A stretch of DNA of 64,000 bases from Flavobacteriaceae bacterium. GTDB taxonomy: Bacteria > Bacteroidota > Bacteroidia > Flavobacteriales > Flavobacteriaceae. Both the position numbers and the translations under genes were made by a program. Shown here piece by piece: positions 51,881 through 61,009 of this stretch. How positions within the stretch are numbered: the first letter of the stretch is position 1; every line of letters begins with the position of its first letter. The stretch covers positions 32,349 to 96,348 of the forward strand of contig JALWTD010000013.1 in the NCBI GenBank assembly GCA_027082925.1, written 5' to 3'. The notes beneath the pieces were generated by a model. The model made no database searches. It was not told where the DNA came from and saw only the letters and a list, made by a program, of their open reading frames with translations.

Positions 51881-54787
51881 ATGACAAACGGCATTCAAAA
51901 ACTTAAAACACTCATTTCTGGAGAAATATATACCGATTTGCTACACAAAAGTATATATGCTACCGATGCATCTGTTTACCGAAAAATTCCGTTAGGGGTT
52001 GCTTATCCAAAAAACAGCTCCGATATCAAAATTCTAATTGAATTTGCCAAAAACAACAATGTAACTCTTATTCCTAGAGCCGCCGGAACTTCACTCGCCG
52101 GCCAATGTGTTGGAGACGGACTTATTGTTGATATTTCTAAACATTTTACCAAAATACTAGCTTTTAACGAGCATCAAAAAACCATTACTGTTCAACCCGG
52201 CGTTATTAGAGATGAGCTCAATTTATTTTTAAAACCTTTTAATTTATTTTTTGGTCCAAACACGTCTACCAGCAACAGATGTACTATTGGAGGAATGGTA
52301 GGAAACAATTCTTCTGGAACTACTTCTATAAAATACGGGGTAACTCGCGATAAAGTAATTGCCTTAAAAACTATTTTAAGTGACGGTTCTGAAGTTATTT
52401 TTTCTGAATTAACCACTTCTGAAGTAAATCGTAAAAAAATAGGAAACTCCCTAGAAAACAGCATTTACAAAACTATTTTTAAGGAGCTTTCTAATGAAGA
52501 AACTCAACAAGAAATTATAAAAGAATTTCCTAAAAAAAGTATTCATAGAAGAAACAACGGATATGCCGTAGATCAACTTTTAAATTACAACCTCTTTGGA
52601 GGAAAAAAAGATACTTTAAACCTTGCTACACTACTCACAGGAAGCGAAGGTACACTTGCGTTTACCACCGAAATAACATTGCAGCTAGACACGCTTCCTC
52701 CTTCAAAAAATATTATGGTTGCCGCTCATTTTAACAGCATACAAGAAAGTATGGAAGCTGTAGTGGTAGCTATGAAACACAATTTATACACTTGCGAACT
52801 AATGGATAAAACCATTTTAGATTGCACAAAAAACAACAGAGAACAACTTAAAAACCGGTTTTTTATTGAAGGAGATCCTAAGGCCATTTTAATGCTTGAA
52901 ATTTGTACCGAAACAGTAGCTGAATCAGACAAACTTGCCAATAATTTAATTGCCGACTTAAAAAATGCGCAGTTAGGATATGCGTTTCCTAAACTTTTAA
53001 ACAAAGACATAGACAAAGCTTTAACATTAAGAAAAGCCGGATTAGGCTTATTAGGAAATATTATTGGCGACAACAAAGCAGTAGCTTGTATTGAAGATAC
53101 AGCTGTAACCGTAAACGATTTACCTGATTACATTTCTGAATTTACCGAAATGATGAAAAAATACAATCAGGAAGCCGTTTACTATGCACATGCCGGAGCA
53201 GGTGAATTGCACTTAAGACCTATCTTAAATTTAAAGAAAAAAGAAGATGTTGTTTTATTCAGAAAAATAACAAAAGAAACTGCTCAACTCGTAAAAAAAT
53301 ACGGAGGTTCTTTTAGTGGTGAACATGGAGACGGAATTGTGAGAGCCGAATTTATTCCGCTTATGATTGGTCAAAATAATTACAATCTTATAAAACGCAT
53401 AAAACAGGTATTTGACCCTCAACATATTTTTAATAAAGGTAAAATTGTAGATGCCTTTCCTATGGACAAAAATCTACGCTACGAAATAGACAGAAAAGAA
53501 CCCAAAATAGAAACCATTCAAGATTTTTCAGATAGTTTAGGAATTCTTAGAGCTACCGAGAAATGTAATGGATCTGGCGATTGTAGAAAACCTACATCGG
53601 CTGGTGGTGTTATGTGCCCAAGTTACAGAGCTACTAAAAACGAGAAAGACACCACACGTGCCAGAGCCAATGCGCTACGTGAATTTTTGACAAACTCTAC
53701 ACTCAAAAATAAATTCAATCACAAAGAACTTTATCAAGTTTTTGACCTGTGTTTAAGCTGTAAAGCGTGTGCTAATGAATGTCCTAGCAATGTAGATGTT
53801 GCAGCACTAAAAGCCGAATTTTTATACCAATATCAAAAAGAAAATGGTGCTTCATTCAGAACCAAACTATTTGCAAATAATGTAAAATACAACAAATTAG
53901 GGAGTCTGTTTCCACTAGCTACCAATCTGCTTCTAAACACAAGTATTTCAAAAAAAATAATTGGAATTTCAACCAAAAGAAGTATTCCAAAACTTTCGAG
54001 AACCACCCTTTTTAAATGGTATCAAAAAAACAAACAGCATTGGAGCAAAAATTCGTATAAAAACGGGGAAATTTACTTGTTTATAGATGAGTTCACCAAT
54101 TATTACGATGTAGAAATAGGTATTCATGCGATAGAATTACTTACAAAATTATCCTATAACGTAATTATTTCTGAACACAAAGAAAGCGGAAGAGGATTTA
54201 TCTCAAAAGGTTTTTTAGATGAAGCTAAAGAAATAGCAAATTACAATGTAAATCATTTTAAAAATAAAATTACCCGTAAAACACCTTTAGTAGGTATAGA
54301 ACCTTCTGCTATTTTAACGTTTAGAGACGAGTATTTAAGATTGGCTGACGACAAAGAAAATGTAAAAAAAATAGCACAAAATACAGTTACCTTTGAAGAG
54401 TTTATTAAAAGAGAATTTGAAAATAACAATATCTCTACACAAAGTTTTACTACCCAAAAGCAAACCATAAAAATTCATGGACATTGCCAACAAAAATCAT
54501 TAAGCAGTGTAGAACCTACTTTTAAAATGCTTTCTATTCCTAAAAATTACCAAGTAAGTATCATTAATTCCGGTTGTTGCGGAATGGCTGGGTCTTTTGG
54601 TTACGAAAAAGAACATTATACGATAAGTATGACTGTAGGAGAAAACTCACTATTTCCAAAAATCAGAAACATTGCTAACAATGTTATTATTGCTGCACCG
54701 GGAACAAGTTGCAGGCATCAAATAAAAGATGGAACAAATAGAAAATCAAAACACCCTATAAGTATTTTAAAAGACGCGCTTATTTAA
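51881..54787 (+). CDS. FAD/Fe-S D-lactate dehydrogenase (GlcD-GlcF fusion type)
   Basis: This is a 968-residue fusion. Residues ~20-200 are a FAD_binding_4 domain (LIPRAAGTSLAGQCVG, NNSSGT). The FAD-oxidase C-terminal domain (to ~540) ends in HAGAGELHLRP and GGSFSGEHGDG. Next are iron-sulfur ligands (Cys562 CNGSGDC with CPSYRAT; CLSCKACANECP with Cys624, 627, 630, 634), and finally a CCG-type GlcF domain with GHCQQKS and CCGMAGSFGYE. Such enzymes oxidise 2-hydroxy acids, chiefly D-lactate or glycolate, and feed electrons to quinone. Next to MurQ, D-lactate is the likely substrate. Starts 30 bases after anmK. Confidence 0.9.
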   Translation: MTNGIQKLKTLISGEIYTDLLHKSIYATDASVYRKIPLGVAYPKNSSDIKILIEFAKNNNVTLIPRAAGTSLAGQCVGDGLIVDISKHFTKILAFNEHQKTITVQPGVIRDELNLFLKPFNLFFGPNTSTSNRCTIGGMVGNNSSGTTSIKYGVTRDKVIALKTILSDGSEVIFSELTTSEVNRKKIGNSLENSIYKTIFKELSNEETQQEIIKEFPKKSIHRRNNGYAVDQLLNYNLFGGKKDTLNLATLLTGSEGTLAFTTEITLQLDTLPPSKNIMVAAHFNSIQESMEAVVVAMKHNLYTCELMDKTILDCTKNNREQLKNRFFIEGDPKAILMLEICTETVAESDKLANNLIADLKNAQLGYAFPKLLNKDIDKALTLRKAGLGLLGNIIGDNKAVACIEDTAVTVNDLPDYISEFTEMMKKYNQEAVYYAHAGAGELHLRPILNLKKKEDVVLFRKITKETAQLVKKYGGSFSGEHGDGIVRAEFIPLMIGQNNYNLIKRIKQVFDPQHIFNKGKIVDAFPMDKNLRYEIDRKEPKIETIQDFSDSLGILRATEKCNGSGDCRKPTSAGGVMCPSYRATKNEKDTTRARANALREFLTNSTLKNKFNHKELYQVFDLCLSCKACANECPSNVDVAALKAEFLYQYQKENGASFRTKLFANNVKYNKLGSLFPLATNLLLNTSISKKIIGISTKRSIPKLSRTTLFKWYQKNKQHWSKNSYKNGEIYLFIDEFTNYYDVEIGIHAIELLTKLSYNVIISEHKESGRGFISKGFLDEAKEIANYNVNHFKNKITRKTPLVGIEPSAILTFRDEYLRLADDKENVKKIAQNTVTFEEFIKREFENNNISTQSFTTQKQTIKIHGHCQQKSLSSVEPTFKMLSIPKNYQVSIINSGCCGMAGSFGYEKEHYTISMTVGENSLFPKIRNIANNVIIAAPGTSCRHQIKDGTNRKSKHPISILKDALI

Positions 54788-55801
54788 ATGAAACTTATTA
54801 TTAGAACATATAAACTACTGTTTAAGCATCCTTTTACCATTTCAAGAGGAACAAGGACCGGAGTACCTTCTGTTATTGTAGAATTAAACGAAGCCAATTT
54901 ATCTGGTTATGGCGAAGCAACAGCTAATCCGTACTACAATACAACTGTAGAACAATTTCAAGAAGAACTCTACAACAAACAACATATTATTGAAATAGAA
55001 GCGTCTAAAACACCTGAAGAATACTGGAGTTACTTGTATCCTCATTTTAAAAACAACATGTTTTTACTATGTGCTTTAGATGAAGCGTACACCGATTTAT
55101 ATGCGCGAAAAAAAGGTCTAAAACTATATGAGCATTGGAATTTTAAAATAGATACCATACCACAATCAAACTACACCATAGGTATTGACACTATAAAAAA
55201 TATGGTCGCAAAAATGAATGAAGTCGATTTTCCTATATATAAAATAAAACTTGGCACAAAAGAAGACATTAAAATTGTTTCGGAACTAAGAAAGCATTCA
55301 AATGCTATTTTTAGAATTGATGCCAACTGCGGATGGACTCCTGATGAAACCATTAAAAATGCCGAAATTTTAAAAACACTTGGTGTTGAGTTTATTGAGC
55401 AACCTTTAAATGCTCACGATTGGGAAGGTGCAAAAAAAGTATATAAAAATAGTGTGTTGCCTATTATTGCTGATGAAAGTTGTATTATTGAAGACGATAT
55501 TGAAAAGTGCCACAATCACTTTCACGGTGTAAATGTAAAACTCATGAAATGTGGCGGGTTAACTCCTGCCAAAAGAATGCTGAATAAAGCCAAGAAATTA
55601 GGATTAAAAACAATGGTTGGATGTATGACTGAGTCTTCTGTAGGAATCTCGGCTATTGCACACCTAACGCCACTGCTAGATTATGTAGATATGGATGGAG
55701 CATTACTTTTAAAAAATGATGTTGCTACCGGAGTACAAGTAAACAACGGAAATATTGTATTTTCAAATGCAAACGGAACCGGTGCTTTTTTAAACGAATA
55801 A
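54788..55801 (+). CDS. L-Ala-D/L-Glu epimerase (enolase superfamily)
   Basis: This is a 337-residue muconate-lactonizing-group enolase enzyme. Catalytic pattern of dipeptide epimerases: Lys152-x-Lys154 (YKIKLG), metal ligands Asp178 (RIDANCGW), Glu204 (FIEQPL) and Asp229 (ADESC), and a second Lys in NVKLMKCGG. The reaction converts the L-Ala-D-Glu of murein peptides to L-Ala-L-Glu, which ordinary peptidases can degrade. Its ATG follows the stop of the dehydrogenase directly with no gap, so it is cotranscribed. Confidence 0.9.
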   Translation: MKLIIRTYKLLFKHPFTISRGTRTGVPSVIVELNEANLSGYGEATANPYYNTTVEQFQEELYNKQHIIEIEASKTPEEYWSYLYPHFKNNMFLLCALDEAYTDLYARKKGLKLYEHWNFKIDTIPQSNYTIGIDTIKNMVAKMNEVDFPIYKIKLGTKEDIKIVSELRKHSNAIFRIDANCGWTPDETIKNAEILKTLGVEFIEQPLNAHDWEGAKKVYKNSVLPIIADESCIIEDDIEKCHNHFHGVNVKLMKCGGLTPAKRMLNKAKKLGLKTMVGCMTESSVGISAIAHLTPLLDYVDMDGALLLKNDVATGVQVNNGNIVFSNANGTGAFLNE

Positions 55802-55811
55802 AACTTTTAGT

Positions 55812-58730
55812 ATGAAAAAAATAATTATTGCAAGTCTTTTTTTAGTTATAACTGCTAGTTACGGACAACAACAAAATCCGCTACTAGCTTCAAATGCCTC
55901 ACAGCAAAAAGTATGGGTAGACAGTATTTTAAACACGTTAACTCTAGAGCAAAAAATTGGTCAGTTATTTATGATTCAAGCGTACTCTAACAAAGAGAAA
56001 GAACATACTGAATACATTAAAAAAATGATTCGAAAGTACCAAATTGGCGGACTCATTTTTATGCAAGGCACTCCTGAAAAACAGGCTGCATTAACAAATA
56101 CTTATCAGGCCACTTCTAAAATTCCTCTTCTCATCGGTTTTGATGGAGAATGGGGTTTAAGCATGAGACTAAAACATACTTTTAGATACCCTTGGAATAT
56201 GACCCTAGGTGCCGTTCAAAACAATAAATTAATTGAACAATTTGGCGAACAAGTGGGGAAACACTGTAAGCGAATTGGAATTCACGTTAACTTTGCTCCT
56301 GTTGTAGATATTAATACCAATCCTAAAAATCCAATTATTGGAAATCGTTCGTTTGGAGAAAACAAATACAATGTCACTCAAAAAGCACTTGCTTTTACCA
56401 AAGGAATGCAACGTGTTGGAGTACTTGCCAATGCAAAACATTTTCCCGGACACGGAGATACTTCAACAGACTCTCACAAAACCCTTCCGTATGTTCCGTT
56501 TAGCGCAGAGAGAATTGATTCTATAGAATTATATCCTTATAAAGCCCTTTTTAAAAATAATTTAGCCAGTGTTATGGTAGCACATTTAAGTGTACCTTCA
56601 TTAGAACCTAAAAAAAAGGTACCTACTTCTATTTCATACAAAGTAATTACCAATCTTTTAAAAGAAAAGATGGGGTTTAAAGGACTTATTTTTACCGATG
56701 CTCTAAACATGAAAGGTGCTTCTAATTACGCTAAACCCGGAGCCATAGATTTGGCTGCTTTTAAAGCCGGTAATGATGTGCTTTTAATTCCTGAAAATGT
56801 GAAAGAAGCTATCAAAAAAATTAAAAAAGCCATTACTTCAAAAAAAATAAGTGTTGAACGCTTAAATAATTCTGTTAGAAAAATTTTAAATGCCAAGTAT
56901 TTGGTAGGCCTAAACAACTACACTCCTGTAAAAACAGAAAGTATTGCAAACGATATTAATACTATTAAAGATCAGTTGTTATATCGTTCACTTATTAAAG
57001 AAGCTATTACCGTTGTTAAAAACAACCAAAAAATGCTTCCTATAACAGATTTGGTTGCTTCTAAAATTGCATATATAAAACTTGGCGACGCTACAAATAC
57101 ACCGTTTGTAACAATGCTAAACAAATATACCGATATAACTGTAATTCCTTCAGAAAACATTACAAATGCACTTCGTGAATTAGAAACATATACAACGGTA
57201 ATTATTGGGTATCACAAATCCAATAAAACACCTTGGAAAAGCTTTAAAATGTCTGAAAAAGACAAATTATGGATACAAAAAATAGCAGCACATCACAATG
57301 TAATACTCGATGTGTTTGCAAGTCCTTATGCACTGTTAGACATTACTAATTTTGAGAATATTGAAAGTATTATTGTATCGTATCAAAACAGTACTATTTC
57401 TCAAGAAATATCGGCACAAATTATATTTGGAGCTTTAGAAGCAAAAGGAAAACTTCCGGTATCCATTAAAACTATTTTTAAAGAAGGGCAAGGCATTTCA
57501 ACCACCAACTTAATGCGACTTGCATACACCATTCCTGAAGAAGTTGATATGGACAGTAAATTGCTTCAGAAAATAGACTCCGTGACCTCACTTGTGGTAG
57601 ATTCGTTAATGGCTCCCGGAGGTCAAGTACTAGTAGCACGCTACGGAAAAGTTATTTACCATAAAAGTTTTGGCTATCACACTTACGATAAAAAACAAAA
57701 AGTAAAACTAACTGATTTGTACGATTTGGCATCTGTTACCAAAATTTTGGGCGGATTACCTTTAATTATGAAAAGTGAGGAAACCGGGCTTATTAGCTTA
57801 AATACAACACTTGGTAAAATGCTTCCTTACTTAAAAGAATCTAATAAAGATACCATTACACTCAAAGAAGCTTTATCTCATAATGCGAAAATAAAACCTT
57901 GGATCCCATATTATTTAGAAACTATTGACAGCATTACTCATAAGCCACTACCTAATTACTACAGAACTAAAAAAGACAGCCTTTTTAACATCAAAGTAGC
58001 TGAAAATCTTTACTTAAAAAATAGTTACTACACAGACTCTATTTTTAACAAAATAAAAGAAGCTCCTCAAAGAGAAAAAGCCGGTTATAAGTACAGCGGA
58101 CTCATTTTTTACTTATTCGAAAAATACATTAGAAATACCTATGGTAATACCATGGATAAATTAAATGAATCCTATTTTTACAAACCACTTGGAGCAAATA
58201 CACTTACATACAATCCGTTAAATAAATTTCCTAAAAGTCGCATTGTTCCTAGTGAAAAAGATGAGTACTACCGTCACCAAGTATTACGAGGCCATGTACA
58301 TGATATGGGAGCTGCTATGATGGGTGGCGTTAGTGGTAATGCCGGTTTGTTTTCAAATTCAAATGATATTGCCAAAATAATGCAAATGTATTTGCAAGGA
58401 GGCTATTATGGAGGGAAAAGATATTTTGAAACAAAAACTATTTATAAATTTAACCACAGGTATTACGAAAAAGATAGTGTAAGAAGAGGCTTAGGTTTTG
58501 ACAAACCACAATTAAATCCGGAAATTAAAGCCAGTAGTGATTTTGCTTCTTCAAACAGTTTTGGACATAGCGGTTTTACAGGAACGTACACTTGGGTTGA
58601 TCTTGATACCGGTATCCTATATGTATTTTTATCTAACCGAGTTTTTCCAACCATGGCAAACAATAAATTGGGTAAATTAAATATTCGAACTGAGATTCAT
58701 AATTTAATATACAAAGCCGTTAAAAAATAA
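55812..58730 (+). CDS. Secreted NagZ-like GH3 glucosaminidase fused to serine hydrolase (amidase-like)
   Basis: This is a 972-residue secreted two-domain enzyme. After the signal peptide (to SYGQ) comes a GH3 beta-N-acetylglucosaminidase: KHFPGHGDT (209-217), the NagZ-type catalytic His222 in DSH, and nucleophile Asp296 in FTDALNMKG. A linker domain (~370-570) follows. The C-terminal ~400 residues are a class C beta-lactamase-like serine hydrolase with Ser641-Val-Thr-Lys644, Tyr761 in YSG and HSG (919-921). In Bacillus subtilis, separate NagZ and AmiE (a serine hydrolase of this class) remove GlcNAc and peptides from MurNAc and act before MurQ. Here both steps may be joined in one periplasmic or surface protein. 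Amidase activity is inferred. Confidence 0.9.
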   Translation: MKKIIIASLFLVITASYGQQQNPLLASNASQQKVWVDSILNTLTLEQKIGQLFMIQAYSNKEKEHTEYIKKMIRKYQIGGLIFMQGTPEKQAALTNTYQATSKIPLLIGFDGEWGLSMRLKHTFRYPWNMTLGAVQNNKLIEQFGEQVGKHCKRIGIHVNFAPVVDINTNPKNPIIGNRSFGENKYNVTQKALAFTKGMQRVGVLANAKHFPGHGDTSTDSHKTLPYVPFSAERIDSIELYPYKALFKNNLASVMVAHLSVPSLEPKKKVPTSISYKVITNLLKEKMGFKGLIFTDALNMKGASNYAKPGAIDLAAFKAGNDVLLIPENVKEAIKKIKKAITSKKISVERLNNSVRKILNAKYLVGLNNYTPVKTESIANDINTIKDQLLYRSLIKEAITVVKNNQKMLPITDLVASKIAYIKLGDATNTPFVTMLNKYTDITVIPSENITNALRELETYTTVIIGYHKSNKTPWKSFKMSEKDKLWIQKIAAHHNVILDVFASPYALLDITNFENIESIIVSYQNSTISQEISAQIIFGALEAKGKLPVSIKTIFKEGQGISTTNLMRLAYTIPEEVDMDSKLLQKIDSVTSLVVDSLMAPGGQVLVARYGKVIYHKSFGYHTYDKKQKVKLTDLYDLASVTKILGGLPLIMKSEETGLISLNTTLGKMLPYLKESNKDTITLKEALSHNAKIKPWIPYYLETIDSITHKPLPNYYRTKKDSLFNIKVAENLYLKNSYYTDSIFNKIKEAPQREKAGYKYSGLIFYLFEKYIRNTYGNTMDKLNESYFYKPLGANTLTYNPLNKFPKSRIVPSEKDEYYRHQVLRGHVHDMGAAMMGGVSGNAGLFSNSNDIAKIMQMYLQGGYYGGKRYFETKTIYKFNHRYYEKDSVRRGLGFDKPQLNPEIKASSDFASSNSFGHSGFTGTYTWVDLDTGILYVFLSNRVFPTMANNKLGKLNIRTEIHNLIYKAVKK

Positions 58731-58820
58731 AAATAATTTCAAATTTTAGTTAAAAAATACCATATAACGTAAATAGTGCGTCTTTTGTTAAAATTTTTAT
58801 AAATAGTTTGATTAGGTATA

Positions 58821-58828
58821 TACTTTTG
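58821..58828 (+). promoter_or_regulatory. Candidate -7 element of a small RNA
   Basis: TACTTTTG matches TAnnTTTG. It is followed at once by the inverted repeat GTACA-TT-TGTAC (58830-58841) and a two-hairpin transcript candidate, with no open reading frame. Confidence 0.45.
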
Positions 58829-58834
58829 CGTACA

Positions 58835-58924
58835 TTTGTACCTAGGTAAGAAGTAATTAGCTTACCTAATCTTTTTCATAGCAATTTTCCTCACTCAATC
58901 TTTTTGGGTGAGGTTTCTTTTTTT
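58835..58924 (+). ncRNA. Candidate small non-coding RNA ending in a terminator
   Basis: The stretch contains an 8-bp perfect stem TAGGTAAG / CTTACCTA (58843-58850 with 58861-58868, 10-base loop). A 20-base unpaired AT-rich linker follows, then a strong terminator: CCTCACTCAA (58889-58898), loop TCTTT, TTGGGTGAGG, T run to 58924. It is preceded by a good -7 element and lies in a 283-base gap without a gene. The terminator cannot simply belong to the preceding gene, whose stop is over 150 bases away, though read-through is possible. Family not identified. Confidence 0.5.
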
Positions 58925-59013
58925 AGAGAAGTTTTAAATAACTATTGTTTCGATAAACTCACAGAACTTTTTTTACAACTAATATTTTATTACTTTGCAC
59001 TAAACTTTTTCTT

Positions 59014-60111
59014 TTGAAACGAATTATTGTTTCGGTTACAAACGACCTAGCTACTGATCAGCGTGTACATAAAATATGTACAACACTACTACATCAAAAT
59101 TTTGAGGTACTGTTAATTGGTCGGAAATTTAAAAACAGTAAACCTTTAAATAGAGCGTATAAAACATACCGAATGCGTCTTTTATTTAATAAAGGGTTTC
59201 TATTTTATGCCGAATACAACATGCGTCTATTTTTTAAATTAATTGTTCTTAAAAAAAAGGTGTTACTAGCAAACGATTTAGATACTTTACCGGCTAATTA
59301 CCTAGCAGCACTACTCACAAATAAACCCATTGTTTACGACAGTCATGAGCTTTTTACGGAAGTTCCCGAACTTATAAACAAGCCTTTTCAAAAGCAGTTT
59401 TGGTTAAAAATTGAACAACTTATTCTACCTAAACTTCAAAATTGCTATACCGTTAGTAATTCTATTGCGCTTTACTACCAAAAAAAATACAATACACCTT
59501 TTACTGTGGTTAGAAATGTTCCGCTTACCTCAACGCATATAGAAATAGGTAGCCTTCCCTTTAAAACTTCCGGTAAAAAAATAATTTTATACCAAGGAGT
59601 ATTAAATAAAGGACGAGGTCTTTCTTTAATTATTGATGCAATGCAATATATTAATGATGCACTTTTTGTAATGATTGGAGATGGTGATATTAAAAATATT
59701 TTGAAGCAAAAAGTAGCTTCTTTAAATCTTGAAAAAAAGGTTGTATTTGTTCCAAAAATGCTACCAAACAATTTAAAGAAAATAACACCTCTGGCAAACA
59801 TAGGTCTAAGTGTTGAAGAAGATTTAGGTTTAAATTACAGGTATGCACTACCCAATAAACTATTTGATTACATACAAGCTAAAGTTCCTGTATTGGTTTC
59901 TAATCTTCCTGAGATGGAGCATATTGTAGCAACCTACCATGTAGGTGAAGCACTCACAAGCAGACAAGCTAAAAAAGTAGCAGAACAAATTAAAAGAATT
60001 ATTTTTTCTGACACAGATTCTTACAAAGAATCACTTCAAGAAGCTGCAAAAAAACTTTGTTGGGAAAAAGAAGAACTAAAAATTATAAAATTATTTAAGT
60101 CCTTGAAGTAG
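59014..60111 (+). CDS. Glycosyltransferase family 4
   Basis: This is a 365-residue GT-B glycosyltransferase starting with TTG. The N-terminal half has RIIVSVTNDLATDQRVHKIC, a common opening of Bacteroidota GT4 enzymes. VYDSHELFTEVPEL lies in the middle, and the C-terminal nucleotide-sugar domain has LYQGVLNKGRGL, MIGDGD and NKLFDYIQAKVPVLVSNLPEM. Probably transfers a sugar to a surface glycan. Convergent with the GT2 gene, overlapping by 17 bases. Confidence 0.88.
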   Translation: MKRIIVSVTNDLATDQRVHKICTTLLHQNFEVLLIGRKFKNSKPLNRAYKTYRMRLLFNKGFLFYAEYNMRLFFKLIVLKKKVLLANDLDTLPANYLAALLTNKPIVYDSHELFTEVPELINKPFQKQFWLKIEQLILPKLQNCYTVSNSIALYYQKKYNTPFTVVRNVPLTSTHIEIGSLPFKTSGKKIILYQGVLNKGRGLSLIIDAMQYINDALFVMIGDGDIKNILKQKVASLNLEKKVVFVPKMLPNNLKKITPLANIGLSVEEDLGLNYRYALPNKLFDYIQAKVPVLVSNLPEMEHIVATYHVGEALTSRQAKKVAEQIKRIIFSDTDSYKESLQEAAKKLCWEKEELKIIKLFKSLK

Positions 60112-61009
60112 TTTTTTTCTGTATTAAAAAACAAAAATAAGACAGCTTATACAAATCGAAAATAGCTAAAGATGGATAACCGCTACTTAAATTAAAAACC
60201 ATTAGTCTATTCAAAACCTTATACATCACAGAAAAAAACCATACCATTTTTACATAAGTTATCTTTTCGTACACGCTTAAAATTTTCACAATACAGGTTC
60301 CTGTAAATGCTTTTTTACAATAAAGCTGTACCAAATTTTCTATAGCTTGTTGGGTCTTTTCTATAAAAATAGCGTTGTCTTCTATTCCTAAATGATAAAC
60401 ATTATTATTTACTTGAAGTAATGGTACTTTGTGTTGCGCTAATAAATTTACAAACAATACATCTTCAAAACCGTATTTTACCAACGTTTCGTCAAATTTA
60501 CAGGTGTTAAACACCGATTTATGAATTAAAAAGTTAGCTCCAAAAAAATAAGCATATGGATTTTCAACTCTTTTAGCTACAGTTATTTCTTCCCGCTTTA
60601 CACCATAAACCCATCGTAATTTTTTGGTTTTTAAAGGTTGTTCTTTTTTATACACTATACCACCACAATACACCTTTATTTTAGTGTTTTGCATTAAAAT
60701 ATCTAAGTAGCTTTTAATAAAATTTTTAGCTTTTGGAAATACATCTGAGTCTAAAAACAGAAGCCAATTATACGCTGCTTTTTGAGCAAGCACATTTCTA
60801 ATTTTACTTCTTCCTAAATTCTTATTTTCTTGATAAAAATATACGTTTTTAAGTGCTGTAATAGTGGTGTTTTCATTGTAAAAAACAGTAGAAGCATCAT
60901 CAATACAAATAATTTCAAAATCTACCTTTTGTTGCAGCAATTGTGTGTGAATTTCCGAAACAAGTTCAAAAACAGAAGTGTTAAATATTGGAATTAATAC
61001 CGAAATCAT
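60095..61009 (-). CDS. Glycosyltransferase family 2
   Basis: This is a 304-residue GT-A inverting glycosyltransferase. It starts ISVLIPIFNTSVFELV; the nucleotide-binding IICIDDAST and the DxD-like FLDSDVFPKA (about 95-104) are present, and FGANFLIHKSVF lies in the acceptor part. A hydrophobic segment near the C-terminus (MVWFFSVMYKVL) may attach it to the membrane. Its ATG overlaps the ftsE stop by one base (TAATG), so it is coupled to ftsE. Confidence 0.87.
   Translation of the reverse strand: MISVLIPIFNTSVFELVSEIHTQLLQQKVDFEIICIDDASTVFYNENTTITALKNVYFYQENKNLGRSKIRNVLAQKAAYNWLLFLDSDVFPKAKNFIKSYLDILMQNTKIKVYCGGIVYKKEQPLKTKKLRWVYGVKREEITVAKRVENPYAYFFGANFLIHKSVFNTCKFDETLVKYGFEDVLFVNLLAQHKVPLLQVNNNVYHLGIEDNAIFIEKTQQAIENLVQLYCKKAFTGTCIVKILSVYEKITYVKMVWFFSVMYKVLNRLMVFNLSSGYPSLAIFDLYKLSYFCFLIQKKTTSRT

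Noticed and set aside
52726..53076. 116-codon minus-strand frame
   Set aside because: Antisense within the D-lactate dehydrogenase gene, no recognisable domain.
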